Shown here piece by piece: positions 46,552-55,211 of a stretch of DNA of 64,000 nt. How positions within the stretch are numbered: the stretch's first letter is position 1; every line of letters begins with the position of its first letter. The stretch comes from Pseudonocardiales bacterium (GTDB lineage: Bacteria; Actinomycetota; Actinomycetes; Mycobacteriales; Pseudonocardiaceae): contig JAFAUB010000012.1 of NCBI GenBank assembly GCA_019243635.1, forward strand, positions 1 through 64,000. Direction: 5' to 3'. The notes under the pieces were generated by a model that had not been told where the DNA came from, ran no database searches, and saw nothing but the letters and a program-made list of their open reading frames with translations. Made by a program: the position numbers and the translations under genes.

Positions 46552-47036
46552 CGCATGGTCATCCGTCCCAGTGCGAACGCCGCCAGGGCGATGACCAGTG
46601 TTCCGAGCCCATAGAAGTAGCCGAGCTGCTCGAGCAACGGCAGCAGGTTCCCACCGGAGGGCGGACCGATCGGCGCCTCCATCCCTCCCGCGCGCCATAG
46701 CTGGCTGATCACCGGCCCGGTGGCGAACCAGATCCCGCCGAGCAGAGCCAGCCACGCTCCCAGACCGCCGCTGGCCCGGTTCGCGCTCGGCCCGAGGATC
46801 AGGCCTCCCAGGAAGACGGCGGCGCCGGGCAGGACGTTCAGCCACAGCCGGTCGTAGGTGAAGAACCAGGGGACGGTGACGCCGAAGGTGTAGTGGAAGT
46901 ACGGCCCGACGAAGGGGATGAGGGCACCCCAGGCGCCGAGCAGCACGAGTAGTAAACCGCTTGCCGCGCCATGGCTGCGTTGCATCGCCAGGGTCGAACG
47001 TTGCCGGACGTCGAGCGAAGAATGTGTCGTGGACAT
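46536..47036 (-). CDS. Small polytopic membrane protein
   Basis: A 166-residue protein with four hydrophobic segments (GLLLVLLGAWGALIPFVGPY, then WLNVLPGAAVFLGGLILGP, then WLALLGGIWFATGPVI, then GTLVIALAAFALG). The alternating Trp/Pro pattern is reminiscent of SPW-repeat proteins. GAGGGG lies upstream of the ATG. Neighbour of the encapsulin operon; role unknown. Confidence 0.7.
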   Translation of the reverse strand: MSTTHSSLDVRQRSTLAMQRSHGAASGLLLVLLGAWGALIPFVGPYFHYTFGVTVPWFFTYDRLWLNVLPGAAVFLGGLILGPSANRASGGLGAWLALLGGIWFATGPVISQLWRAGGMEAPIGPPSGGNLLPLLEQLGYFYGLGTLVIALAAFALGRMTMRSVPD

Positions 47037-47134
47037 GGCAATCCCCTCTTAAACAGGCCTTGGCTGGATCTTTGTGCACCAATCGGTTACCCCGAGCCCT
47101 CGCGAGCAAACTCGCCGCCACCGGCGGAGGGTGG

Positions 47135-47959
47135 CTATGCATCGGTGAGGACGACGGTCGCGTCCGGTTCGGTGACGCGGAAGCTGAAGCTCTCCTCCAG
47201 GTAGAGCGTCACCAGCTCGGCGTCGTGCCGGGTGTAGCCGACCGAGAAGTCCTGTCCGACGTCGAGGACGAAGTCGCCGCCCCGCTTGCTCACCACCAGG
47301 GCACCGTCCAGGCCGGGCGCCCACACCACGTCCCCGCCGAGGATCCTGCTCAGATGCTCCCGCACCGGGTAACCCCCGTGCTCGGTCGTCTCCACGATGC
47401 GGGTGTACCCCTCCGGGCCGATGGCCAACGCGAACGGGCCTTCGATGCCCGCCTGCCGGAGGGTGTCGGTGGCCTGGGCGACCACGTGCGGGTACGTCTT
47501 GGCGTCCGGCCCCAGCTTCAACGAGGGGTGAGCGCTGGACTCGACGATTCCGCTGATCCCCGCTTCGGGCCAGCCGTGGAACACGGCGCGGTTCTCGATC
47601 AGCGCCGCGTCGTGGGCGGCACGGTCGAGATCGGCATAGTCCACGTCGGTGGCGCCGCGTTCGGCATCCTGCAGCCCGGAGCACTCCACCGTGAAGCTCA
47701 CCCGGAACTCGCTCAGCGCGAGGACCCGCCGTTGCCGAGCGATGACCGTCTCGGACTTCGTCCCCGGCGGCGCGGTCTCCATGGAGGCGGTCCGTCCGAG
47801 GTTGGTGGCGGAGTGCCTCCAGCCGTGCGGCCCTGACCAGTCGACCAGCCGGCGCGCGGCCAGCCTCGGAGTCAAGCGGTTCTTGGCTTCCTCCTCGATC
47901 TGCTGCCAGCCGGTGTCCGGGATCGGTGCGTACTTACGTAACAGATGATCCGTCATCAT
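47135..47959 (-). CDS. Encapsulin shell protein (family 1)
   Basis: A 274-residue shell protein of an encapsulin nanocompartment with the HK97-like capsid fold. Family features: the N-terminal helix KYAPIPDTGWQQIEEEAKNR, LAARRLVDWSGPHGW, AAHDAALIENRAVFHGW near the middle and YTRHDAELVTLYLEESFSFR near the end. Length is typical. It starts by ATGA overlap with the cargo gene, giving matched expression of shell and cargo. Family 1 shells form 24-32 nm cages whose inner face binds a short C-terminal peptide of the cargo. Confidence 0.93.
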   Translation of the reverse strand: MMTDHLLRKYAPIPDTGWQQIEEEAKNRLTPRLAARRLVDWSGPHGWRHSATNLGRTASMETAPPGTKSETVIARQRRVLALSEFRVSFTVECSGLQDAERGATDVDYADLDRAAHDAALIENRAVFHGWPEAGISGIVESSAHPSLKLGPDAKTYPHVVAQATDTLRQAGIEGPFALAIGPEGYTRIVETTEHGGYPVREHLSRILGGDVVWAPGLDGALVVSKRGGDFVLDVGQDFSVGYTRHDAELVTLYLEESFSFRVTEPDATVVLTDA

Positions 47960-48513
47960 CGTCCCTTCAGGCTGCCGATACCCAGCGAGCCACTCTCGCC
48001 GCCGGGAGAGATTCGCGCCTGCACCGCGCCGACGTACCCGTGGGGATCCTTGTCACGGGTGTCCAGGCCCCGGGCGTCGGGATGGTCGGTTTTGAACTTC
48101 AGGAACTGGTGGCCCAGGTCCACCCGCACGCTGAGCGGGGTGTTGCGGCGGAAGTCGGGGAGGGCGTCGTCCTCCTCCTCGGCCATGTGCTCGCTGTTGG
48201 CCCCCCGGGTCTTCCGGACGGCGTCCCACCACGGTGGGCTGCCGACCGGGTACCGGCCCGCCTCGCGGACCCCGTCGCGGATCTCGTTGTGGTCACCGAT
48301 CGCGTCGAGGGTCTCGGCCTCGGGGTCATCACCTCGGCGCAGCAGCTGCGGGTAGAAGATGGCCTCCTCAGCCGCCGCGTGCGTCTCGAGCAGCGCGCCG
48401 AGGTGCTCCCAGATCTCGTGTAGCTGCTCGGGCTCGTCCGTGCCGTCCAAGGCGGCGAACTCCCGGCGGAAGGTTTCGTGGTCGTCCAGGATCAGCTGCG
48501 TGATGTCCGCCAT
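47956..48513 (-). CDS. Hemerythrin-domain encapsulin cargo
   Basis: A 185-residue protein. The hemerythrin fold has diiron ligands in LILDDHETFRREF, LLETHAAAEEAIFYPQLL, AIGDHNEIRDGV and SEHMAEEEDDALP. After a long linker the C-terminus ends with SGSLGIGSLKGR, the LGIGSLK type of encapsulin-targeting peptide. This is the known hemerythrin-encapsulin class of actinobacteria, linked to tolerance of oxidative and nitrosative stress. The ATG at 48513 with AGGAGG upstream is the start; the frame continues upstream only through the minisatellite. Confidence 0.93.
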   Translation of the reverse strand: MADITQLILDDHETFRREFAALDGTDEPEQLHEIWEHLGALLETHAAAEEAIFYPQLLRRGDDPEAETLDAIGDHNEIRDGVREAGRYPVGSPPWWDAVRKTRGANSEHMAEEEDDALPDFRRNTPLSVRVDLGHQFLKFKTDHPDARGLDTRDKDPHGYVGAVQARISPGGESGSLGIGSLKGR

Positions 48514-48572
48514 TGCATCCCTACCTCCTGATATCGGACCTTCACTGGTTACCCGGCCATGGCACACACCAC

Positions 48573-48593
48573 ACCTGGTGGAGGTCACCAGGT
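48573..48593. promoter_or_regulatory. Inverted repeat in the cargo-encapsulin promoter region
   Basis: ACCTGGTG-GAGGT-CACCAGGT is a perfect 8-bp inverted repeat with a 5-bp centre, about 60 bp upstream of the cargo start. It is well placed for an operator of the hemerythrin-encapsulin operon. The regulator is unknown. Confidence 0.45.
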
Positions 48594-48726
48594 ACCCGCT
48601 ACGGCGGCGGACTCCCGCGTAGCCATCCGTTGTGGGGCTTACCGCCATCCTCTGGTCGAGGGCTGGGCTGCTCCTGTTCACCTTCGGGACGCAGGATGCC
48701 CGCGGGCGCCGAGGCCCGGTTCCCGC

Positions 48727-48829
48727 TGCGACATCCCCTGCGACATCCCGCTGCGACATCGCCCTGTGACATCCCGTTGTGACATCCCGTTGTGACATCC
48801 CGCTGTGACATCCCGCTGTGACATCCCGC
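48727..48829. repeat. 13-bp minisatellite, eight copies
   Basis: Eight head-to-tail copies of TGTGACATCCCGC and close variants: three left-hand copies have TGCGACATC, five right-hand ones TGTGACATCCCGT/C. It is placed between the divergent cargo-encapsulin operon and the ABC operon. As 13 is not a multiple of three, translation through it repeats every 39 bp, so it is not coding. Confidence 0.9.
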
Positions 48830-48883
48830 TGTGGAAACCAAAGTGATCGGAACGCTCACCATGTTCGAGGCGGAGACCGCGAC

Positions 48884-49858
48884 GTGAGCCAGCATCGGCT
48901 CAACCCGGCCACCACCCGTCCCGGGCGGCGGCACAAGCGCGGGGACGTCAAGCCGGGGCGGATCGTGGTCTATGAGCTGTGTAAGGACTTCGGCGCGGTC
49001 CGCGCGGTGGATCGGTTGAGTTTCACCGTCGAGCCCGGCATGGTGACCGGTTTCCTCGGCCCCAACGGCGCCGGTAAGACCACCACCCTGCGCGCGCTAC
49101 TGGGCCTGGTCGAACCGACCTCGGGCACCGCGACGATCGGCGGCCTCCGCTACGCTGAGCTGACCGACCCGTTGCGGGTGGTGGGCGCCGCCCTGGAGTC
49201 CTCCAGCTTCCACCCCGCCCGCAGTGGGCTGGCCCACCTGCGGATCTACTGCGCGGTCGCGGGCATCCCCGACCAGCGCGCGGTGGAGGTGCTCGAGTTC
49301 GTCGGGCTGGGCGAGGTGGGACACCGGAAGGTCCGCGGCTACTCCCTGGGCATGCGCCAACGGCTCGCGCTGGCGGCCGCGTTGCTCGGTGACCCGCCGG
49401 TGCTGATCCTGGACGAACCCGCCAACGGGCTCGACCCCGAAGGCATCGCCTGGCTGCGGGCGTTGCTCCGCGAGCTGGCCCACGAGGGGCGCACCGTGCT
49501 GGTCTCCAGCCACGCCCTGGCCGAGGTCGAACAGACCGTGGACCAGGTGGTGATCGTGCACCGCGGCCGGCTGGTCCGCCAGGCCGGTCTGGCCGAGCTG
49601 GCCCAGGAGCACAGTGCCACTGTGCGGGCCGGGGGTCCCGACCCGCACGCGCTGTTTCGAGCGCTCGCCGGGACCGGTGCCGAGATCCAGTGGGCCGGCG
49701 GGCGGGAACTGCGGATCCGCGGCATCGACGCCGCCATGGTCGGGCATCTGGCCCATACCGCGCGGATCGAGCTGCACGAGCTGAGCACCCAGCGCGGCGA
49801 TCTCGAAGAGGTGTTCCTCGCGCTGATCTCCGAGGGTGTACCGGCGGCCACGTCATGA
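48884..49858 (+). CDS. ABC transporter ATP-binding protein
   Basis: A 324-residue ATPase: Walker A GPNGAGKTTT, the signature in RGYSLGMRQRLALAA, Walker B PVLILDEPANGLDPEG and the switch VSSHALAEVEQTV. The CcmA/ABC-2 type has a C-terminal domain (RIELHELSTQRGDLEEVFL). GTG at 48884 is likely; a later GTG near 48966 (VVYELCKDFG) is the alternative. Pairs with the permease by ATGA overlap. Confidence 0.9.
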   Translation: MSQHRLNPATTRPGRRHKRGDVKPGRIVVYELCKDFGAVRAVDRLSFTVEPGMVTGFLGPNGAGKTTTLRALLGLVEPTSGTATIGGLRYAELTDPLRVVGAALESSSFHPARSGLAHLRIYCAVAGIPDQRAVEVLEFVGLGEVGHRKVRGYSLGMRQRLALAAALLGDPPVLILDEPANGLDPEGIAWLRALLRELAHEGRTVLVSSHALAEVEQTVDQVVIVHRGRLVRQAGLAELAQEHSATVRAGGPDPHALFRALAGTGAEIQWAGGRELRIRGIDAAMVGHLAHTARIELHELSTQRGDLEEVFLALISEGVPAATS

Positions 49859-50616
49859 TCGGGCTGGTCCGCGCCGAGCTCCGCAAGCTCACCGCCACCA
49901 CGCTGTGGTGGTGGATGCTGCTCGGGTCACTAGCCCTGACCGGGCTGTTCGTCAGCCTGTCCATCGCCTTCAGCGGCTCCACCGGTGACCTCACCCCACC
50001 GCTGAGCACCGTGGCGGGGCAACGCGACGTCCTCGCCACCGCATCCAGCCCCACCGCGCTGGTCGGGATCCTCGGCGTGGTCGCGATGACCGCCGAGTTC
50101 CGGCACCTCACGGCCACCCCGACCTTCCTGGCCACCCCCCGCCGCGGCCGGGTCGTCGCGGCGAAGCTGATCACCTACACGGTGGTCGGGTTCGGCTTCG
50201 GGCTCGCCTGCCTGGTTCTCGCGATCGCGATCGCGCTGCCCTGGCTCAGTGCCAAAGCCATCACCGTGTCGCTGAGCGCCCCCGGGCTGTCCCTGACCGC
50301 GCTCGGCGTGCTCGTCGTCGTGACCATCTACGGCCCGCTCGGGGTCGGCATCGGCGCTCTGGTCCGTAACCAGGTCGCCGCCGTGGTCGGGCTCCTGGTC
50401 TACCTGTTCGTCCTCGACCGCGTCCTCACCGCCATCCCCGCCCTGCAGCCGGTGACCCGGTACCTGCCCGGTCCGGCCGGCGACGCCCTCACCGGCGGCA
50501 CTCTTCCGAACTTCCCCCTCCTGCCCGCCTGGGCCGGCGGGCTCCTGCTCGCCGGCTACGCCCTGGTCCTGGCCGCGCTCGGCGCCCGCTTCACGCTGCG
50601 CCGGGACGTGACGTGA
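49855..50616 (+). CDS. ABC-2 type permease
   Basis: A 253-residue protein with six membrane helices: an N-terminal helix WWWMLLGSLALTGLFVSLSI, then ATPTFLATPRRGRVVAAKLI and YGPLGVGIGALVRNQVAAVV. Couples to the ATPase gene. Substrate unknown; such pairs often give resistance to membrane-active compounds. Confidence 0.88.
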   Translation: MIGLVRAELRKLTATTLWWWMLLGSLALTGLFVSLSIAFSGSTGDLTPPLSTVAGQRDVLATASSPTALVGILGVVAMTAEFRHLTATPTFLATPRRGRVVAAKLITYTVVGFGFGLACLVLAIAIALPWLSAKAITVSLSAPGLSLTALGVLVVVTIYGPLGVGIGALVRNQVAAVVGLLVYLFVLDRVLTAIPALQPVTRYLPGPAGDALTGGTLPNFPLLPAWAGGLLLAGYALVLAALGARFTLRRDVT

Positions 50617-50624
50617 CGTCCCGG
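50601..50624 (+). terminator. Hairpin at the end of the ABC permease gene
   Basis: CCGGGACGT (50601-50609) pairs with ACGTCCCGG (50616-50624) around a six-base loop that contains the stop codon. A likely terminator between convergent genes. Confidence 0.5.
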
Positions 50625-50625
50625 C

Positions 50626-50653
50626 GGTCACCTTCAACCGGTCACCTTCAACC
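50626..50653. repeat. Two exact 14-bp tandem copies
   Basis: GGTCACCTTCAACC is repeated head to tail just before the end of the convergent antiporter gene, whose last codons lie in the second copy. Confidence 0.8.
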
Positions 50654-52777
50654 GACTGCCGTCGAGAGGTGCCTGGTGCTCGGGTCGCGGGTCACCAGCA
50701 GGAGGAGTGGCACCGGGGCGGCGCTGAGCAGACGTTCGACGGTGTCACCGAGGTAGGGGCGGGCGTCATGGCCGCGGTCGGTGCAGCCGAGGATGACCAG
50801 GTCGACCTCGGACTCGGTGATCTCGGAGAGGATCTCGTCGCCGGGGAAGTGTCCGTGCCGGACCCGCCGGCGCCGGCGGATGTCAAGGCGGGTGAGCAGC
50901 CGCAGGAGGTCCTCGAGGTGGACCGCGCTCGCCGGTGCGAGCGGGCTCTCGGCGTGGGTCGCGGCGTCGGCGCGGGGAGCGGTGACATTGAGCAGGACGA
51001 GCTCGGCGTCGGTGGCCTCGGCGAGAACGCCGCCGAGATCGGCGGCGGCCGCCGCTGCGGGCAGGCCGTTGGTGGGCACCAGGATCCGCCGCACCGACTT
51101 CCACGGCAGCCGCCCCTCGGGTGCCACGACGACGAGGACGTCGCTGCGGCACCGGTGGACCACCGCCTCGGCCAGTCCCCTCAGCAACGGCTGGCCAGGC
51201 CGGGGACGGGCGCCGATGGTGGTGAGGTCGTGGCGGGCCGCGGCCTCCTCGATGCCCGCCAGCAGCTCCTGGTCGCGGCCGAGCTCGCTGTCGAACAGGT
51301 GCACGGACTCTGCGGAGCTGAGCACCTGGCTGGCGCGAAGCCCGGCGCCATGGTCGTGCGCCGTGGCCTTGGGGGTCATCCTCAGGCGGGTGATGTCCAG
51401 CGGGCGGCTCGCCCGGCTCTGGCTCAGCGCCAGGTTCTCCAGGACGTCGACGGCCAGGCCGGGGTACAGCTCGGCCGCTTCGGGGACCAGCACCCGTTCC
51501 ACGGCGGAGGTGTAGGCCCGGGCGCTGGCGTGCTCTTTCTCCAACCGCCGCTGCTCGGCGCCTGATGCCGGGCTGCGGCGTTCCAGCACCCTCAGCGCGG
51601 TCGGGGTGAACAGGACCGTGATGATCGCGACTACGGTGTAGCTGGTGTAGGCCAGCCCGGAGAGCAGGCCGAGCTGGTGACCGACGATGGCCACGACGAT
51701 GTCGCTGCCACCCTTGGCGTTCATGCCGACTCCCACCAGCAGCGGGCGCAGCCGGTGGAACCCGCCCAGGCGCGCTCCGACCGCGGTGAGGGCGACCTTC
51801 ACGACGGTCGCGACCGCGAGCAGCAGCGCCACGCCGGCCAGGGTTCCGGCGTCGCCGAGCTGGCGCAGGTCCACCTGCGCCCCGGCGAGTGCGAAGAACA
51901 CCGGGGCGAACACGGTGAACGTCACGACCCGGACCCGCTCCCGCAGCGCGGGAGTCGCCCTCGGTGCCCGGAACAGCAGCACGCCGAAGACGAACGCGCC
52001 GAGCAGCGCGTGTAGCCCCAACGCCTCGGTGACGGCGGCGAACCCGAGGGTGAGGACGATCACCAGTGACAGCGGCGCGGCCGTGCTGACCGCGGTGTCG
52101 GCGACCGCCCGCATCGCCCGGTCGACCAGCCGGCGGCCGAGGACGACCGCGGCGACGAAGAACCCGACGGCCAGCGCCAGCGCGCGGCCGGCCGCCGGCA
52201 GCGGTGAGCCCTGCTGGGCCGCCGCCGCCACCGCGACGAACACCCAGCCGCACAGCTCGCTGGTGATCCCGCCGGCGAGCAGGACCTGGGCGAACTCCCG
52301 GCGGGTCTGGCCTCGCTCGATCAACAGCGCCGCGACCACACTGATCGCGGTGACCGACAGCACGATGCCCAGGAACGCCGCCGCGCCCGCCGAGGCCCCG
52401 AACACCAGCCGCGCGAACACCCACCCCGCGGCCAGGGAAGGCAGGATCGCGAACCCCGCCGCCAGCAGACCCGGCCGCAGATGCGCCCGCAGCACCCCGA
52501 GGTCCACCTCCAGGCCGGCGACCATCAACACCAGCAGCGCGCCCATCCACGACACCCCGGACAGGGCCAGGCCCGGGTCGGTGAACAACGCGCCGCGCAC
52601 GTTCGGGGCGAGCACCCCGAGCACCGAGGGACCCAGCAGCACCCCCGCCACCAGCTGTCCGAGGACCTCCGGCTGTCCCACCCGCCGCGCCAGCTCACCG
52701 AGTAGCCGGGCCAGCAGGATCACCACCGTCAGCGCGACCAGAAACCCGATGAGCTGATGCTCATCCAACGACGGCAC
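50648..52777 (-). CDS. CPA2 cation/proton antiporter with UspA-like C-terminal domain
   Basis: A 709-residue protein. Residues 10-390 are a KefB/NhaS-type exchanger with about 12 helices (GQLVAGVLLGPSVLGVLAP, GIVLSVTAISVVAALLIERG, GITSELCGWVFVA, VGVGMNAKGGSDIVVAIVGH). The last 280 residues are soluble, with universal-stress-like segments (VRRILVPTNGLPAAAAAADL, then DLVILGCTDRGHDARPYLG). The domain probably senses a nucleotide or folds as a regulatory tail. The GTG at 52777 with GGGGAG upstream gives the standard start (VPSLDEHQLIGFLVAL). Confidence 0.9.
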   Translation of the reverse strand: MPSLDEHQLIGFLVALTVVILLARLLGELARRVGQPEVLGQLVAGVLLGPSVLGVLAPNVRGALFTDPGLALSGVSWMGALLVLMVAGLEVDLGVLRAHLRPGLLAAGFAILPSLAAGWVFARLVFGASAGAAAFLGIVLSVTAISVVAALLIERGQTRREFAQVLLAGGITSELCGWVFVAVAAAAQQGSPLPAAGRALALAVGFFVAAVVLGRRLVDRAMRAVADTAVSTAAPLSLVIVLTLGFAAVTEALGLHALLGAFVFGVLLFRAPRATPALRERVRVVTFTVFAPVFFALAGAQVDLRQLGDAGTLAGVALLLAVATVVKVALTAVGARLGGFHRLRPLLVGVGMNAKGGSDIVVAIVGHQLGLLSGLAYTSYTVVAIITVLFTPTALRVLERRSPASGAEQRRLEKEHASARAYTSAVERVLVPEAAELYPGLAVDVLENLALSQSRASRPLDITRLRMTPKATAHDHGAGLRASQVLSSAESVHLFDSELGRDQELLAGIEEAAARHDLTTIGARPRPGQPLLRGLAEAVVHRCRSDVLVVVAPEGRLPWKSVRRILVPTNGLPAAAAAADLGGVLAEATDAELVLLNVTAPRADAATHAESPLAPASAVHLEDLLRLLTRLDIRRRRRVRHGHFPGDEILSEITESEVDLVILGCTDRGHDARPYLGDTVERLLSAAPVPLLLLVTRDPSTRHLSTAVG

Positions 52778-52882
52778 CAAAGCACTCCCCAGTTGTCGTT
52801 GACGGTCCTCAAGCCAATCATCCGGCGCGTCCCCCGGCACCTGCGGGTGGCGGGTCTGCGTCGCATCGAGGGGTCCCGGGGT

Positions 52883-54058
52883 CTACACGTGCTGGGAGTG
52901 GTCGTGCTCCTGGGCGGCGTCGGGAGAGCCGCCCATCATGCGCAGCATGGCGATCCCGCCGGTGCGCGCGAACCGAGCGACGAGCACCGCGCCCAGGACG
53001 AGAAAGGCGATGTCGAGCCAGGTGGTGTAGTCCCACGAGATGCCTTCTTCCCGCACCGTCGCGGAGTGCTGGGCCGGGATCAGGCCGGTCACGCCGAAGA
53101 GGAGCTCGACGAGGTAACCGGTGCCGACCATGGCGACGTAGAAGGTGCCCAGCAGCACCAGCGCCATCCGGGTTCCGTAGTAGCGCCGATAGATGATGAG
53201 GATCGGCAGGATGAGCAGGTCGGCATAGATGAAGGCGATCACGCCGCCGAAGCTGATGCCGCCGTTCCACAGCACGGCCGCGAGCGGCACGTTGCCGATC
53301 GAGCAGACGAAGCTGAGGATCGCCACGAGCGGACCCACGATCGGTCCCCACAGCGTGGAGAGCACGGGGTGGCCGGTGAGAAAGAAGCCCCGCCAGGTCT
53401 GCTCGGGCACCCAGGCGCCGATAGCCCCGGCGATGAGCAGGCCGATCACCAGGTCGCGCAGGACCGCGGCCCATTCCATGACGAACACGTGCGCCACGGC
53501 GGTGAAGCCCTCGGCCGAGCGCAGCCTCGTCCAGAACGAGCCCGGAGTCTGGATGGACATGTCCATCGCCGCGTGGCCTTCCATCGAGCCGGCCAGGCCC
53601 TTGTCGGCCTGCTCGCGGGCCTTCTCGACCAGTCGCCGACGGACGAGGAGCCGGAACAGCACGGCGAGCAGCACGATCATGATCGGGCCGCCCACGAGCT
53701 CGGCCGCGGTGAACCGCCAGCCCATCAGCAGGGCCAGGATCACCCCGAGCTCGATCACCAGGTTGGTGGAGCCGATCTCGAAGGCCATCGCCGCGGTGAA
53801 GTCCGCGCCCTTGCGGAACAACGACCGCGCCAACGCCACCGCGGCGTACGAGCAGGACGAGGACGCCGCACCGAGGACGGCGGCCACCGCGAGGGTGCGG
53901 GGCCGATCGTCACCGAGCAGCCGCACGATCGTCGACTTACCCACCACCGCCTGTACCACCGCGGACAGGGCGAACCCGAGGACCAACGCCCACAGGATCT
54001 GCCAGGTCATCGACCCCGCTAATGCCAGCGCGTGCCCGATAGCGCCCATGGCGACCAC
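52883..54058 (-). CDS. Predicted permease (YraQ/ArsP-like)
   Basis: A 391-residue protein with about eight to ten helices. The two-repeat signature of the family is present: GAASSSCSYAAVALARSLF with a cysteine in the first repeat and FVCSIGNVPLAAVLWNGG in the second. Related permeases export organoarsenicals or other soft metals through cysteines. It ends with a His-rich tail (EHDHSQHV), and a CsoR-like box precedes the gene, both pointing to metal handling. The substrate is inferred, not shown. Confidence 0.85.
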   Translation of the reverse strand: MVAMGAIGHALALAGSMTWQILWALVLGFALSAVVQAVVGKSTIVRLLGDDRPRTLAVAAVLGAASSSCSYAAVALARSLFRKGADFTAAMAFEIGSTNLVIELGVILALLMGWRFTAAELVGGPIMIVLLAVLFRLLVRRRLVEKAREQADKGLAGSMEGHAAMDMSIQTPGSFWTRLRSAEGFTAVAHVFVMEWAAVLRDLVIGLLIAGAIGAWVPEQTWRGFFLTGHPVLSTLWGPIVGPLVAILSFVCSIGNVPLAAVLWNGGISFGGVIAFIYADLLILPILIIYRRYYGTRMALVLLGTFYVAMVGTGYLVELLFGVTGLIPAQHSATVREEGISWDYTTWLDIAFLVLGAVLVARFARTGGIAMLRMMGGSPDAAQEHDHSQHV

Positions 54059-54067
54059 CTCCCGTCA

Positions 54068-54082
54068 TACCCTGTAGGGGTA
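54068..54082 (-). promoter_or_regulatory. CsoR-like metal-responsive operator
   Basis: TACCCTGTAGGGGTA is a near-palindrome of the TACCC-N-GGGTA type bound by CsoR-family copper repressors. It sits ten bases before the permease start codon, where a bound repressor would block expression. Confidence 0.5.
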
Positions 54083-54198
54083 CATGCCCAGTGGGACTGT
54101 AGTCGCTGTGAGCACGGTTGTCGCCTGGCTCGAGAGCTCGCCGCAGTGGTGCCCGCGTTCCATTGACCGATCCGGCTGGAGTCGTCAGGCTCGACGGT

Positions 54199-55203
54199 GT
54201 GACCGATGCGGCGCCTGCCTCCCGGGTGAGCGCCTGGCGCTATGCCCTGAGTACGACTAACCCGCCTGCCGGCCCGATCGACGCGGTGACCCGCTGGATC
54301 GTGGTCTCCCGCGCCGCCGTGCTGCCGATGACGCTGGTCGCCGGGCTGGTGGCCGGGCTGCTCGCCGTCCGCGCGCCCACCGTCGACTGGCGCTGGCTCG
54401 TCCTAGCCGTCGTCGGGATCACGCTCGCGCACCTGGCCAACAACCTGATGAACGACCTCTACGACACCAGTGTCGGTTCGGACACCGCGAGCTACCCGCG
54501 GGCGCTGTACGCCCCCCATCCGATCCTGTCCGGGCTGGTCACCCGCCGGGCGCTGGTCGTGTCGGTGCTGGTCGTCAACGTCGCCGACCTGGCGGTCCTC
54601 GTTGTGCTCGGGTTGGCGCGGGGCTGGCCTGTGGTGGCGTTCGCGCTGGCCGGGTTCGTGCTGTCGGTGGCCTACACCGCGCCGCCGCTGCGGCTGAAGA
54701 AGCGGGGGCTGGGGGAGCCGGACGTGCTGGTGGTGTGGGGACCGCTGATGGTCGGCGGCACGTACTACGCGGCGGTCGGGTCGCTCCCCTGGCAGGTGCT
54801 GCCGGCGTCGCTGCCCTATGCGCTGCTGTGCACGTCGGTGCTGATGGGCAAGCACACCGACAAGATCGACTATGACGAGCCGTTGGGGATCCGCACGCTG
54901 CCGGTGCTGCTGGGCGAGCGGCGGGCCCGGGTTGCGACGCTGGCCCTGATGGTGGGCTTCTACCCGCTCATCGTGGTATGCGTGCTCCTCGGCGCGCTGC
55001 CGTGGCCGGCGCTGCTCGCGCTCGGCGGGCTCTACCGGCTGGCCACGGTGTGGCCGTGGTTGCGTCGGCCCCGGCCGGAGCAGCCGCCGCGCCCGGTGCC
55101 GGTGTGGCCGCTGTGGTTCGCGGCGCTGGCGTTCGTGCACCTGAGGGTCGCCGGCCCGCTGCTCGTCCTCGGTCTCGCCGTGGCCGCCGTCGCGGGGATC
55201 TGA
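54199..55203 (+). CDS. UbiA family prenyltransferase
   Basis: A 334-residue protein with eight or nine membrane helices. Two aspartate motifs for Mg-prenyl diphosphate binding are seen: NNLMNDLYDTSVGSD and GKHTDKIDYDEPLG. The family attaches prenyl chains to aromatic acceptors (MenA, UbiA and relatives). No menaquinone genes lie nearby, so the acceptor is unknown. The GTG at 54199 is a guess; the frame is open from 54118. Confidence 0.82.
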   Translation: MTDAAPASRVSAWRYALSTTNPPAGPIDAVTRWIVVSRAAVLPMTLVAGLVAGLLAVRAPTVDWRWLVLAVVGITLAHLANNLMNDLYDTSVGSDTASYPRALYAPHPILSGLVTRRALVVSVLVVNVADLAVLVVLGLARGWPVVAFALAGFVLSVAYTAPPLRLKKRGLGEPDVLVVWGPLMVGGTYYAAVGSLPWQVLPASLPYALLCTSVLMGKHTDKIDYDEPLGIRTLPVLLGERRARVATLALMVGFYPLIVVCVLLGALPWPALLALGGLYRLATVWPWLRRPRPEQPPRPVPVWPLWFAALAFVHLRVAGPLLVLGLAVAAVAGI

Positions 55204-55211
55204 CATATCCG

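Noticed and set aside
48727..48829. CRISPR array
   Set aside because: Units are 13 bp head to tail without spacers; it is a minisatellite.
50883..52550. 555-codon frame on the minus strand
   Set aside because: Shadow frame within the antiporter gene; Arg/Gly/Pro-rich throughout.
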